64,000 nucleotides of DNA from Siphonobacter aquaeclarae (lineage in GTDB: Bacteria > Bacteroidota > Bacteroidia > Cytophagales > Spirosomataceae), in NCBI RefSeq assembly GCF_900103285.1, contig NZ_FNGS01000001.1, positions 372,001 to 436,000 of the forward strand, given 5' to 3'. Positions within the stretch are counted from its first letter, which is position 1, and every line of letters begins with the position of its first letter. This document shows positions 41,389 through 49,899 of the stretch, piece by piece. A program made the position numbers and the translations under genes. The notes beneath the pieces were generated by a model. The model was not told the origin of the DNA and ran no database searches. It saw only the letters and a list, made by a program, of their open reading frames with translations.

Positions 41389-43077
41389 TCAATACCCCGG
41401 GTTCTGCACCAGATACCCCGGCAAATTCGAAGACCCGTCAATTGTCGTTTGCGGGATCGGGAAAATCCGCTTCTTCGGGTCGCTGTTGGTCTTTTCCGTC
41501 CAGGTACCTTCGTACTTGCCGAAACGAACCATGTCCGTCCGGCGGAGCATCTCCCAATAGAACTCAAATCCGCGTTCGCGGAAGAGCAGATCGAGCGTCA
41601 TGGACGTCAGAGCCGGCGGCGGCGTAGTCTTGGTACGGGCTGCCCGCACGGCGTTGACATCGGCCAGCGCTGCGGCAGCGTCGTTGTTCTTGCGCAATTT
41701 GGCCTCCGCACGCATCAGGTAAATATCTGCAAGGCGAACGATGGAAATATCAGCCTCCCCGTTGTTCCGGCCCGTATTGGATGACGAACTGAATTCATAT
41801 TTCTCTACCCGGTAGCCGGTGCTGTAGTTACTGCCGGCAGTGGTAAAGTCAATCGTCTCGGTGAAGTTTACCGGCAGGTCGGCGCGGTTGCGGGTAGCGT
41901 TGGTGAGCTTGCCTACTTTCAGGCGGCCGTCCGGGCAGCGCAGAAATACCCCGTTGACGCGGATCGCGCCATATTGCTGCCCCCGCAGAATACCCCGGTT
42001 GATTTTATAATCCTTGTCGGCCACGCAGGTATCGCCGGCATTGGAGTACACCGACATATTTTCCTGGTAGAAGCGGGGGTCCTTTTTCGGATCATCGGTA
42101 CCATACGCCTGCGTCCAGGTTTTATAGAAATCAGATGTAATCGCCGGACCATCCGTACCATTGGCCGCCGGATATGCCGCCAGCGGGAACTGGTCCCCGG
42201 AAAGCGAAAAGTAAGCCAGGCGGTTATGACCGTTCAAGTTCGGGCGCTGATCCACTGCGAAAATAAGCTCGCTGTTGTCGTGGTTGTTATTCCCGAAAAT
42301 CGAGAAATAGTCGGCTGACAACTGATACTGTCCCGAGGAAATGATCTTGTCACAGTACGAAATAACCTTGTCCATATCCTCTGCCGGGAAATTGACCGTC
42401 GTCGCATACCGGTCGCGGTATACCTGCGCATTCAGGTACAACCGCGCCAGCAATCCGTAGATCGCGCCTTTCGTTAACCGGCCAGAGCCGACTGCCGAGC
42501 GGACCTGCAGGTTGGGCTCTACCGCCAGAAATTCGCTTTCGATATACTTAACAGCGTCATTTCCACGCAGAATCGTCGACGTTTTACCGATATCGTCTTT
42601 CACAAATGCGACGCCAAACAGATCCAGTAGCAGCATGTTGTAAAAAGCGCGCATACCCCGGGCTTCCGCCAGGTAAGTCGGAACGTTTTCGCTTTTCAGC
42701 GTCGGCAGGGTATTGATCGCGGTAATCGAGCGCGACACCGACTGCACCAGGTTATCCCAGGTACTTTTCAGGTTGGGATCGGTGCTGGTATGCGTATGCT
42801 GGTGCATGGCGATGTAGATCCCGTTGTCACCCCAGTCCGTACCGCCGCGATAGGGCAGAATCGCTTCGTCTGTCGAAATTTCCTGAATCGCGAAGTAGTT
42901 GGTGTGCTTGTAGATTTCAGGAAGAAGGGCATATACCGGCGCAATGGTGCCGTCGGCCGCTTCCTGATCGCTTTGCTTCGTTTTGTGACTTTCGTCCAGG
43001 ATCTCCTCGTTCAGCGTTGTACAGGCAGATCCGATAAATAGAAGGCTGGTAATGGCAGCCAGTAGTGTCTTGTTCAT
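41389..43077 (-). CDS. SusD/RagB family nutrient-binding lipoprotein (second pair)
   Basis: This 562-residue lipoprotein (lipobox LFIGSACTTLNEE) is of the SusD type. N-terminal features are DQEAADGTIAPVYALLP and LAEARGMRAFYNMLLLDLFG. RagB-type C-terminal motifs are VRLADIYLMRAEAKLRK, LADVNAVRAAR, LLFRERGFEFYWEMLRRTDM and RIFPIPQTTI. It begins 10 bases after the stop of its SusC partner. No glycosidase, peptidase or binding-protein gene follows; the operon ends at a terminator. Confidence 0.95.
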   Translation of the reverse strand: MNKTLLAAITSLLFIGSACTTLNEEILDESHKTKQSDQEAADGTIAPVYALLPEIYKHTNYFAIQEISTDEAILPYRGGTDWGDNGIYIAMHQHTHTSTDPNLKSTWDNLVQSVSRSITAINTLPTLKSENVPTYLAEARGMRAFYNMLLLDLFGVAFVKDDIGKTSTILRGNDAVKYIESEFLAVEPNLQVRSAVGSGRLTKGAIYGLLARLYLNAQVYRDRYATTVNFPAEDMDKVISYCDKIISSGQYQLSADYFSIFGNNNHDNSELIFAVDQRPNLNGHNRLAYFSLSGDQFPLAAYPAANGTDGPAITSDFYKTWTQAYGTDDPKKDPRFYQENMSVYSNAGDTCVADKDYKINRGILRGQQYGAIRVNGVFLRCPDGRLKVGKLTNATRNRADLPVNFTETIDFTTAGSNYSTGYRVEKYEFSSSSNTGRNNGEADISIVRLADIYLMRAEAKLRKNNDAAAALADVNAVRAARTKTTPPPALTSMTLDLLFRERGFEFYWEMLRRTDMVRFGKYEGTWTEKTNSDPKKRIFPIPQTTIDGSSNLPGYLVQNPGY

Positions 43078-43087
43078 GATCGTTAGA

Positions 43088-46072
43088 TTATAAGCCGATG
43101 GTCACGCCGAATACGAAGGTTCTCGCCTTGGGATAGCTCAGGTAGTCGATCCCGTAGGAGGATATTCCGGAGACAGACCGGTCGTTGTTCACTTCCGGAT
43201 CATACCCGTTGTACTTCGTGATGACGAAGAGGTTCTGACCCGTTACCGATACGCGGAGTGTCGGTACCCACTTGGCGATGCCCATTGCCGTTGTGTTGAA
43301 GTTGTACCCCAGCACGGCGTTGTTCAGGCGGAGGAAGGAACCGTCTTTCAGGTAGCGGGTCGAAACCGGAGCGGCGTTGTTGACCGACTCCTGCGTCGAG
43401 GCAATCGCTTCCTGGGTGACGTTCACGCCCTTGGACAGTTTCAGCTTATAAAAATTGGAATTGGCGGTGTTGTCGTACAGCTTGTTGCCCGATACGCCGT
43501 TGAAGTTGACGGAGAGGTCAAAGCCTTTGTAGCCGACGCTTCCGTTGATGTTGAACATCTGCTTCGGAAGAGCGGTACCCGCCGCGACACGGTCTTTGTC
43601 CGTAATGATGCCATCGCCGTCTACATCCCGGAACTTGCTGTTTCCTTTGTCGTCAAAGCCGATGAAGTCTTTCAGGAAGAATGTTCCGATGGGTTGCCCG
43701 TTGACATACCCGTTGATCGTCGCCGACGTCAGACCTGATCCCTGCGCCGAGCCGGAAGTAATCACCGTGTAGGGCGAGTTCATCACTTTGTTTTTGATAA
43801 ACGTGATGTTTCCGCCGAGGGAGAAGCGGAAGCCGCTCTTGAACGTTTTCCGGTAGGCGAGGTCGAGTTCGGCGCCGCGGTTGGTGATCGTCATGTTGTG
43901 GACGTTGGTCCAGAACGTACCGGCAGGCTGTACCGGGTCCGACGGAATGACTTCCAGGAGAATTTCGCTCGAAACCTTGCGGAACCAGTCGAATGAACCG
44001 CTCAGTGATCCGTCGAAGAAGGCGAAATCTACCCCGAGGTCGGTCTGGCTTGATACTTCCCACTGAATATTCGGGTTCGCCAGACGGGTGTAGATGGTGC
44101 CTGACGGATAGTTGCCGGTTGCGGTCAGCGGATAACTCGTCGTACCGGTGACGCTGTTGGTAAAGAGTGCCTGGGTGATTTTGGAAGGAATTTCCTGATT
44201 ACCCGTCTGCCCCCAACCCGCGCGCAGTTTCAGTTCGGAAATCTGCTTGATGGATTTCAGGAAGGGTTCTTCTGATACCCGCCAGCCGACAGACGCCGAA
44301 GGGAATACGCCGTACTTGTTGTTCGAGCCGAATTTCGAGGAGCCGTCTACCCGTACCGTGGCTGTTACCAGGTACTTGTCTGCAAACTGGTAGTTCACGC
44401 GGGAGAAGAACGACTGGAGTTCGTTGACGGTCGCGTAGCCCGTTGGGCGGTTATTCACCAGCGTCAGGTCCTGGCCAAGGCCGGGATTGTAGATCGGCTC
44501 TACGTCTGTTACGTTAAACTTGTTGATGCTGTAGGAACGTCCCTGGAGGAAAATCCGCTGGTACGAATGCCCGGCCAGTGCGGAGAATACGTGTTTCCCG
44601 CGGTCAAACGAGTAGGTGACGTAGTTTTCGATCAGCCGGTTGGTGTTGTACGTATTGATCGTGGCGAGGCGCCCTTCCTGGAAAGGTACCGCATTCGGCA
44701 GCGATTGGAGGTCCTGCTGCGAAGTTGACTGGTCAATCCCGAAGTTCAACCGGTATACCAGGCCCTTGATGATCGTCACCGAGGGAGAGATATTCCCGAT
44801 GATCCGGGTGGTACTCGTCAGGTCTTTCTCCAATGCGAGCGGAATGAGCGGGTTCGTTCCGTCGGTATACTGATACGGATCTCCTTTGTCATCATACGCC
44901 GGATAGGTCGGATTGGCCGTAATTGCACCGCCGATCAGGCTCTGAATCGGAGGACGCAGGTTGCGGGTATTACTGGCGTTGAGGTTGACATCCACGCTGA
45001 CGCGGTCGTTGAGCAACTTCTGGTTGACGTTGATCCGGCCGGTATACCGCTTCAGGTCGTTCTTTTTCAGGATACCTTCCTGGCTTTGAATCCCGAATGA
45101 TCCATAGTAGGTCAGCTTGTCCGACCCGCCGCTTAGCGCAATGTTATGTGTTTGTGTATAAGCCGTGCGGGAAATGACCTTCTGCCAGTCGGTATTGCCG
45201 CCTTTGTCGACCAGCGTACCACCGAGCTTCGGTACTTCCTGACGGAACTGATCGGCCGTCAGTACCTCAAGCGGACGGGCCATGGTCGAAATGCCGATCG
45301 AGCCGTTGTAGGTAACCGAGGAGTGTCCGGACTTGCCTTTCTTCGTCGTAATCAAGACGACACCGTTCGCACCGCGGGCACCGTAAATGGCTGTCGCTGA
45401 GGCGTCTTTGAGTACATCGATCGACTCGATATCCGAAGGGTTCAGAAACGTCAGCGGGTTCATATTGCCGCCGGTAGAGCTGTTGTCGAGCGGCAGCCCG
45501 TCGACCACAAACAGCGGCGTACTACCCGTCCGGATACCTCCCGGACCGCGTACTGTGATGTTCTGCTGGCCACCCGGCTCACCTGTAGCAGATACGACGT
45601 TCACCCCGGATACCTTCCCCTGAAGCAACTGCTCGGGAGAGTTGATAATACCCTGGTTGAATTCTCCGGCTTTGATCGACGATACCGAGCCGGTCATGTC
45701 CTTTTTGGTGGTACTGCCGTAGCCGATGACGACTACCTGCGAGAGCTGAGCGACGTCGCTTTTGAGTTCAACGTCTATTTCGGAACGGTTGCCCACGGGA
45801 AATTCCTGGGCGGTAAATCCCACAAACTGAAAAACCAGCACGGCATTGTTGTCCGGAACCCGGATGGAGTACTTACCGGCAGGTCCGGTCGTCGCACCGA
45901 CCGTCGTTCCTTTGACAATGACGGTGCAACCGACAAGGGGCTCATGCGTTTCGGCATCCCGCACGGTCCCCGTGACGGTTCGCTCGGTTGGTGCGGCCAG
46001 GCCGAGAAAAGGCAGGAAAAACAAGAGGAGCAGCCACCGGACGGCGACTGAAGAGCAGTTAAAGTGCTTCAT
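43088..46072 (-). CDS. SusC/RagA family TonB-dependent transporter (second pair)
   Basis: This is a 994-residue outer-membrane importer. A signal peptide (LLLLFFLPFLGLAAPTE) precedes a carboxypeptidase-regulatory-like domain (about 32-110), the plug (SQVVVIGYG, PEQLLQGKVSGVNV, VRGPGGIRTGSTPLFVVDGL) and a beta-barrel ending FVFGVTIGL. It pairs with the SusD 10 bases downstream. The substrate is unknown because no enzyme gene accompanies the pair. A -7 box sits 123 bases upstream. Confidence 0.96.
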   Translation of the reverse strand: MKHFNCSSVAVRWLLLLFFLPFLGLAAPTERTVTGTVRDAETHEPLVGCTVIVKGTTVGATTGPAGKYSIRVPDNNAVLVFQFVGFTAQEFPVGNRSEIDVELKSDVAQLSQVVVIGYGSTTKKDMTGSVSSIKAGEFNQGIINSPEQLLQGKVSGVNVVSATGEPGGQQNITVRGPGGIRTGSTPLFVVDGLPLDNSSTGGNMNPLTFLNPSDIESIDVLKDASATAIYGARGANGVVLITTKKGKSGHSSVTYNGSIGISTMARPLEVLTADQFRQEVPKLGGTLVDKGGNTDWQKVISRTAYTQTHNIALSGGSDKLTYYGSFGIQSQEGILKKNDLKRYTGRINVNQKLLNDRVSVDVNLNASNTRNLRPPIQSLIGGAITANPTYPAYDDKGDPYQYTDGTNPLIPLALEKDLTSTTRIIGNISPSVTIIKGLVYRLNFGIDQSTSQQDLQSLPNAVPFQEGRLATINTYNTNRLIENYVTYSFDRGKHVFSALAGHSYQRIFLQGRSYSINKFNVTDVEPIYNPGLGQDLTLVNNRPTGYATVNELQSFFSRVNYQFADKYLVTATVRVDGSSKFGSNNKYGVFPSASVGWRVSEEPFLKSIKQISELKLRAGWGQTGNQEIPSKITQALFTNSVTGTTSYPLTATGNYPSGTIYTRLANPNIQWEVSSQTDLGVDFAFFDGSLSGSFDWFRKVSSEILLEVIPSDPVQPAGTFWTNVHNMTITNRGAELDLAYRKTFKSGFRFSLGGNITFIKNKVMNSPYTVITSGSAQGSGLTSATINGYVNGQPIGTFFLKDFIGFDDKGNSKFRDVDGDGIITDKDRVAAGTALPKQMFNINGSVGYKGFDLSVNFNGVSGNKLYDNTANSNFYKLKLSKGVNVTQEAIASTQESVNNAAPVSTRYLKDGSFLRLNNAVLGYNFNTTAMGIAKWVPTLRVSVTGQNLFVITKYNGYDPEVNNDRSVSGISSYGIDYLSYPKARTFVFGVTIGL

Positions 46073-46194
46073 GATAGGAAGTAATTAGATTTAGGTATGG
46101 GACTGGGGTAGTTCCCACACGAAAGTCTATGGTATTCAACAAATAAAAAATAGAAGTTAACAAATAATTTACAGACGGAACCTTGAAAGACCAG

Positions 46195-46202
46195 CAAAGC
46201 TA
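46195..46202 (-). promoter_or_regulatory. -7 box of the second SusC/SusD operon
   Basis: The minus strand reads TAGCTTTG, an exact TAnnTTTG match. TTTG at 46233-46230 is 27 bases away, longer than the usual -33 spacing. The leader would be about 115 bases. Confidence 0.48.
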
Positions 46203-46300
46203 GTCAGCCGGAGAGGCCGGGGTATTTATCAAATCGTTACGAAACAGTTAATAAACCGCCATCAGGTGCGGCAAGTGATCTTTTTCAAGGATATGAAATG

Positions 46301-46340
46301 CAACAGCCCCGTGTCTTCCGGAGAAAACACGGGGCTGTTG
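46301..46340 (-). terminator. Terminator-like hairpin after the binding-protein gene
   Basis: A perfect 14-bp stem (46301-46314 with 46327-46340) has a 12-base loop. On the minus strand only a weak T tract follows. It starts 16 bases after the binding-protein stop and separates it from the SusC promoter. Confidence 0.75.
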
Positions 46341-46355
46341 CCAGGGCCGAATGGG

Positions 46356-47261
46356 TTAATCTATTGTAAAACCATACTTGCGGTAGAGCTTCTTCGCCTC
46401 TGCGCCGGTGAGGAAATTCATAAAGTCCCGGGCGGCTTCCGGGTGCGGGGCGTTTTTCAACTGCCCGGCGATGTAGACGGCCTCGATGTTCTCCTTATCG
46501 GTAATTTCAACGAGCTCAATCGGATGATCGATCATTTGCTGGTAAAACGCCTCGGAATACCACACAGGTCCGGCTTCCGACTCTCCATAAAGGATACGCA
46601 TCGGGGTTTGCCGGTGGTGAATCTGCGTCAGAAACGTAGTGCCGTCGGCTACCTTCTCCGACATGATTTTCTGTTTCAGCGCTTCTCCGCCTGCTTTTAC
46701 ATAGGCCTCTTCGATCCGTTTGCCGATGCCTTCCCATTCCGGATTGGGCATGGCGACGCGCAATCCCTTCCGTCCAAGGTCCGCCAGACCCCTGATATTT
46801 CCGGGATTCCCCTTCGGTACCATGAGGGCCAGTTTGTTCCTGGCGTACGTTTCGGTCCGGCTGAAGCGGTCAGAAAAAGCGGCTATCCGGGATTTTCCCG
46901 CAGTGTACACATCGGGCTGATGGCTGATCCGCATATTACCGATTGTGATGGACCCGGATTCAATCTGTTTTGCCAGAATACCGGGCGGTAGCGTTTCCGC
47001 AAAAACACGGGTGTATTGCGGATAGGCTTTCCGGAATGCCGCCAGTAGTTCGTCGATCACCATAAACTGGTTTCCGGCGAAGAAGACAACCAGCTGGGGA
47101 TCGGTAATGTCTCCATACAGATCCGGGACGTTGTCGATGCCTTTGATGGTGAAGTTCAGGCCGTCGTTCATGGGCTTGTTCCAGGGAGGATCAAAGCGGT
47201 GCTGCTGAGCTGCTGCCATGTGCGCAAAAAAATAAAGGATACAAAAAGCGAGTCGTTTCAT
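46356..47261 (-). CDS. Orphan periplasmic substrate-binding protein (ModA/PstS-like type II fold)
   Basis: This is a 301-residue exported protein. The start is taken at MKRLAFCILYFFAHMAAAQQ, a signal peptide; the longer frame to 47291 overlaps the previous gene. The chain looks like an anion-binding type II periplasmic binding protein of the molybdate/sulfate group (DPQLVVFFAGNQFMVIDELL, GNMRISHQPDVY, NKLALMVPKGNPGNIRGL, ILYGESEAGPVWYSEAF). No permease or ATPase gene is adjacent. It follows the DsrE-like gene by 8 bases and a thiosulfate-dehydrogenase-like cytochrome gene before that, so an oxyanion of sulfur is a reasonable ligand; this is inference. Confidence 0.82.
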   Translation of the reverse strand: MKRLAFCILYFFAHMAAAQQHRFDPPWNKPMNDGLNFTIKGIDNVPDLYGDITDPQLVVFFAGNQFMVIDELLAAFRKAYPQYTRVFAETLPPGILAKQIESGSITIGNMRISHQPDVYTAGKSRIAAFSDRFSRTETYARNKLALMVPKGNPGNIRGLADLGRKGLRVAMPNPEWEGIGKRIEEAYVKAGGEALKQKIMSEKVADGTTFLTQIHHRQTPMRILYGESEAGPVWYSEAFYQQMIDHPIELVEITDKENIEAVYIAGQLKNAPHPEAARDFMNFLTGAEAKKLYRKYGFTID

Positions 47262-47269
47262 AAGCAGGG

Positions 47270-47725
47270 TCAGGGATGGATGATGCCCCATCCCTGTTGT
47301 TGTCGGATGATGATTTCCCCGTTACCGGACGGTACGTAGGAGATAAAATCGAACAACTCTTCTTTCCCGATTTTGCGCTCCCGCATGGTGTTTTCGCATT
47401 CGGCGAGGATGACGCCGCTGTCCTGCAGCTCCCGGAGCTGCGTTTCGTACGGATTGGTTTTCCGGAACAGCTCCACGCCGCCGCCGTGCGCCACGAGTTC
47501 CACTTCCAGTTTGTTTTTCAGCCGCGGGTCAGCCAGGGCATTTTTGATATTCCGGAGTGTGGCCGTGATGACCTTATCGTCGCTGCTGTTGAGCTGATAG
47601 ACCACTTTATAAACTTTGGCATCGGCCAGCGCGCCGTGAAAAGCCGCGGGGTCCTGCTTTTTAACTTGTGCGAAGACGGGAGACGAGAGGAGAAAGACGA
47701 ATGCGAGAACAGGAAGCGCTTTCAT
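47270..47725 (-). CDS. Secreted DsrE-like protein
   Basis: This 151-residue protein has a signal peptide (MKALPVLAFVFLLSSPVFAQ), chosen over a longer frame to 47902 that runs into the cytochrome gene. The mature part looks like the DsrE/DsrF-type fold (YKVVYQLNSSDDKVITATLRN, LEVELVAHGGGVELF, LRELQDSGVILAECENTM) with one cysteine (AECEN) at the place where sulfur-transfer members carry theirs. Known DsrE relatives bind or carry sulfane sulfur. It sits 10 bases after the cytochrome gene and 8 bases before the binding-protein gene in one operon. Confidence 0.83.
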   Translation of the reverse strand: MKALPVLAFVFLLSSPVFAQVKKQDPAAFHGALADAKVYKVVYQLNSSDDKVITATLRNIKNALADPRLKNKLEVELVAHGGGVELFRKTNPYETQLRELQDSGVILAECENTMRERKIGKEELFDFISYVPSGNGEIIIRQQQGWGIIHP

Positions 47726-47735
47726 AAGCAGGAAA

Positions 47736-48707
47736 TTAAGGTTGTTTGAGAGATTCGAGAATCGGCCGGTAAGGGCCGTATTTGTGTTGTTTTTCCGGGA
47801 ATGAATCCGCGTAGGGTCCGAACGGGAAGTCAATCGGTTTTTGACGAAGGTCTTTCCAGTCGCCCGACTGATCCTTATGCGGGCGCGGTTGCGAGTTGAC
47901 AAACGCCGCCAGGTCCCAGGCTTCCTCGTCGGTCAGCTGCGGAGCTTCCGGCGTGGCGCCAAACGGCATGTTGTTTTTCACGAAACCCGCAAAATTGGAC
48001 AGCCGGTACAGTCCTGCGGCGTCGTTGTAGCTGTCAGGCCCCCACACGGGCGGGTAGACAAACGACTTGCCGGCTTTGATACCTTCCCCGTTTTTACCGT
48101 GGCATACCGCACATTTTGCCGTGTACAGGCGCCCGCCGGCGGCGGGATCGGCCGGCCGGTCCGGGTACCTGAGCTTTTCCACGCCTGTGCCTTTGGGCGT
48201 ACGTCCCTTCGGAACGCCGCTTCCCAGCCATTTCATGTAGGCGATCATGGCGGTCATTTCGCGGCTGGTGCTGTCGGGCGCGCGGCCATTCAGGCTTCGC
48301 TCAAAACAGTCCGAAATGCGCTTGACGATGGTTTCCCGTGTGCCGGAGCGCGCCCGGAACTTCGGGTAGGTGGCATACACCGCGCCGTAGTTGTTTCCGA
48401 GGAAACGCGTGCCGGCATCCAGGTGACAATTCTGGCAATTCATGCCGTTGCTCAACGGGCGGACCTTCCCGGCAGGACCGAGGTAGTCGGACGTACGGGC
48501 AATCAGCTCCCGGCCATACCGGATCAGGTTGCCTTCCGGCGTTTGGGGAATCCGCCGGATGTCGGGGACTACCCAGCGCGGCCGGTCGGTAGAGTCGGCC
48601 GGAGCAGGCGGCGCTTTCTGTCCCGGATGCAGGCCTGTCAGCACCGGAAGCGAAACGGCTCCGATGGCGAGCCAAGCCGCCAGCGGCGGTAATCGGAACT
48701 CATTCAT
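47736..48707 (-). CDS. Diheme cytochrome c, thiosulfate dehydrogenase (TsdA) type
   Basis: This 323-residue exported protein has two c-type heme sites, CQNCH (C91-H95) and CAVCH (C199-H203). C134 in ISDCFERSLNG lies 39 residues after H95. TsdA enzymes use a Cys at this place as the unusual axial ligand of heme 1, and RSLNG-like residues follow it, so thiosulfate oxidation to tetrathionate or the reverse is likely. The first 25 residues form the membrane-targeting signal; the start at 48707 (MNEFRLPPL) gives it. NNMPFG near residue 250 may supply the Met ligand of heme 2. It is the first of three cotranscribed genes, downstream of a LysR gene. Confidence 0.85.
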   Translation of the reverse strand: MNEFRLPPLAAWLAIGAVSLPVLTGLHPGQKAPPAPADSTDRPRWVVPDIRRIPQTPEGNLIRYGRELIARTSDYLGPAGKVRPLSNGMNCQNCHLDAGTRFLGNNYGAVYATYPKFRARSGTRETIVKRISDCFERSLNGRAPDSTSREMTAMIAYMKWLGSGVPKGRTPKGTGVEKLRYPDRPADPAAGGRLYTAKCAVCHGKNGEGIKAGKSFVYPPVWGPDSYNDAAGLYRLSNFAGFVKNNMPFGATPEAPQLTDEEAWDLAAFVNSQPRPHKDQSGDWKDLRQKPIDFPFGPYADSFPEKQHKYGPYRPILESLKQP

Positions 48708-48802
48708 AAAGGATATTTTGTGTGTGATGCAAAACCGGCCCGATACCCGGACCGGACGTGACAAATATCCGGGGCGAACAGATCAACTGTTCATTCAAAT
48801 AA

Positions 48803-48842
48803 GTTATCTGATATAACTATAGATTATATCAAAGGTTATAAC
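48803..48842. promoter_or_regulatory. Cluster of GTTAT/ATAAC inverted repeats upstream of the cytochrome operon
   Basis: GTTATCTGATATAAC (48803-48817) is an inverted repeat with a 5-base centre. GATATAA (48810-48816) pairs with TTATATC (48824-48830), and GTTATAAC (48835-48842) is a perfect palindrome. The region lies between the LysR gene end (48905) and the cytochrome start (48707). LysR proteins bind dyads with T-N11-A cores of this kind. The minus strand also reads TAACCTTTG at 48838-48830, a -7-like box with one extra base. Confidence 0.5.
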
Positions 48843-48904
48843 GAGTTGAGCAGTATGCGCTGTTCGTTATTTTATTCTTCCTATTATTCCAATCAAAATT
48901 GTAT

Positions 48905-49795
48905 CTATACTTTCAGCTGATGATGGATAAACTTCATGAACAGCTCGGATAATGCCGGCGCCTGTCCGTGGGGCAGCAGAAAGGAAAAATACCGGGTGAT
49001 TTCCAATCCCTCAATATCCACGATCCGGCACTCGTTATTCCCCAGTTCCTTCATAACGGCATGAATGGACAAAAAGGCCATAGCATCGGAGCTGAGCATG
49101 TATTGCTTGATACTTTCGGTGCTGCTGAGTTCCATGTCGACCTGCAGGTCGTGCAGCCCTGTATGGTGGTTCCTGAGTGCGCGGGCGAGTACGTCCCGCG
49201 TGCCTGACCCCGGCTCGCGAAGCAGGAGAGGTATATGAGGTAAATCTGTCAAAGGTATCGGAGACGCCACGGGATGCTGTGTCCGGGCAACCAGCACAAT
49301 TTCATCCTTCAGAAAAGGCACAAGCCGGAAAGCTGTTTCGCGGGCAGCGCTTTCGGTCATACCCAGGTCGATTTCCCCCGCCCCGAGCAGGCGGAAAATC
49401 TCGTCGGAATTACGGCTGACCATTGTCAGGCGGATATCGGGAAACTTCTGGCGAAAAGCCGGAAGCAAAGGAGGCAGGACATACTGCGCCACCGTGGTAC
49501 TGGCGCCGAGACGAAGCGTTCCGCTCTGCCTTTCCATCAGGGCATTGATCTCGAACTCCAGCTCCCGGTATACCGCGAAAATCTGATCGCTGTGCGCCAG
49601 CAGGATCTTGCCGGCCTGCGACAGCTTCATTCCCGAACCGCTTCGTTCAAACAGCTTGATCTGAAGCATGCGTTCCAGCTCGTGGATATGCTTCGTTACA
49701 GCCGGCTGCGAAATACACAGCTCATCGGCTGCCTTGGTGAAGTTGAGCCTGCGGGCAGCCGTCCGGAATACATGCAGTCGAAAGTCAAAAATCAT
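48905..49795 (-). CDS. LysR-family regulator (CysL/CbbR-like)
   Basis: The product has 296 residues. The start is taken at MIFDFRLHVFRTAA; the longer frame to 49864 is read through a family B repeat and is unlikely to be coding. The N-terminal winged helix is typical (NFTKAADELCISQPAVTKHI, LERMLQIKLFERSGSGMKLS). The effector domain (about 90-290, LRLGASTTVAQYVLPPLLPAF, LREPGSGTRDVLARAL) is of the type found in CysL/CbbR, which act in sulfur or carbon assimilation. It is upstream of, and on the same strand as, the TsdA-DsrE-binding-protein operon, with dyad repeats between. It probably controls that operon. Confidence 0.92.
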   Translation of the reverse strand: MIFDFRLHVFRTAARRLNFTKAADELCISQPAVTKHIHELERMLQIKLFERSGSGMKLSQAGKILLAHSDQIFAVYRELEFEINALMERQSGTLRLGASTTVAQYVLPPLLPAFRQKFPDIRLTMVSRNSDEIFRLLGAGEIDLGMTESAARETAFRLVPFLKDEIVLVARTQHPVASPIPLTDLPHIPLLLREPGSGTRDVLARALRNHHTGLHDLQVDMELSSTESIKQYMLSSDAMAFLSIHAVMKELGNNECRIVDIEGLEITRYFSFLLPHGQAPALSELFMKFIHHQLKV

Positions 49796-49820
49796 AGGGA
49801 GGGAAAGGTACGGAAAGAAA

Positions 49821-49888
49821 GGGTTTTCGGTTGACAGTTTTCTGTTTTCAGTTCCGAAGGGCAACTGAAAACTGTCAACCGAAAACCG
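49821..49888. repeat. Palindromic heptamer-repeat element, family B copy 2
   Basis: Units GGGTTTT, CGGTTGA, CAGTTTT, CTGTTTT and CAGTTCC (49821-49855) follow each other in 7-bp register. Four inverted units follow from 49862 to 49888. The inverted arm repeats the order CGGTTGA-CAGTTTT. It lies 11 bases after the stop of the LytTR regulator and 26 bases before the LysR start, so it is likely to end one transcript before the next. Confidence 0.85.
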
Positions 49889-49899
49889 AACCAGCGTCC

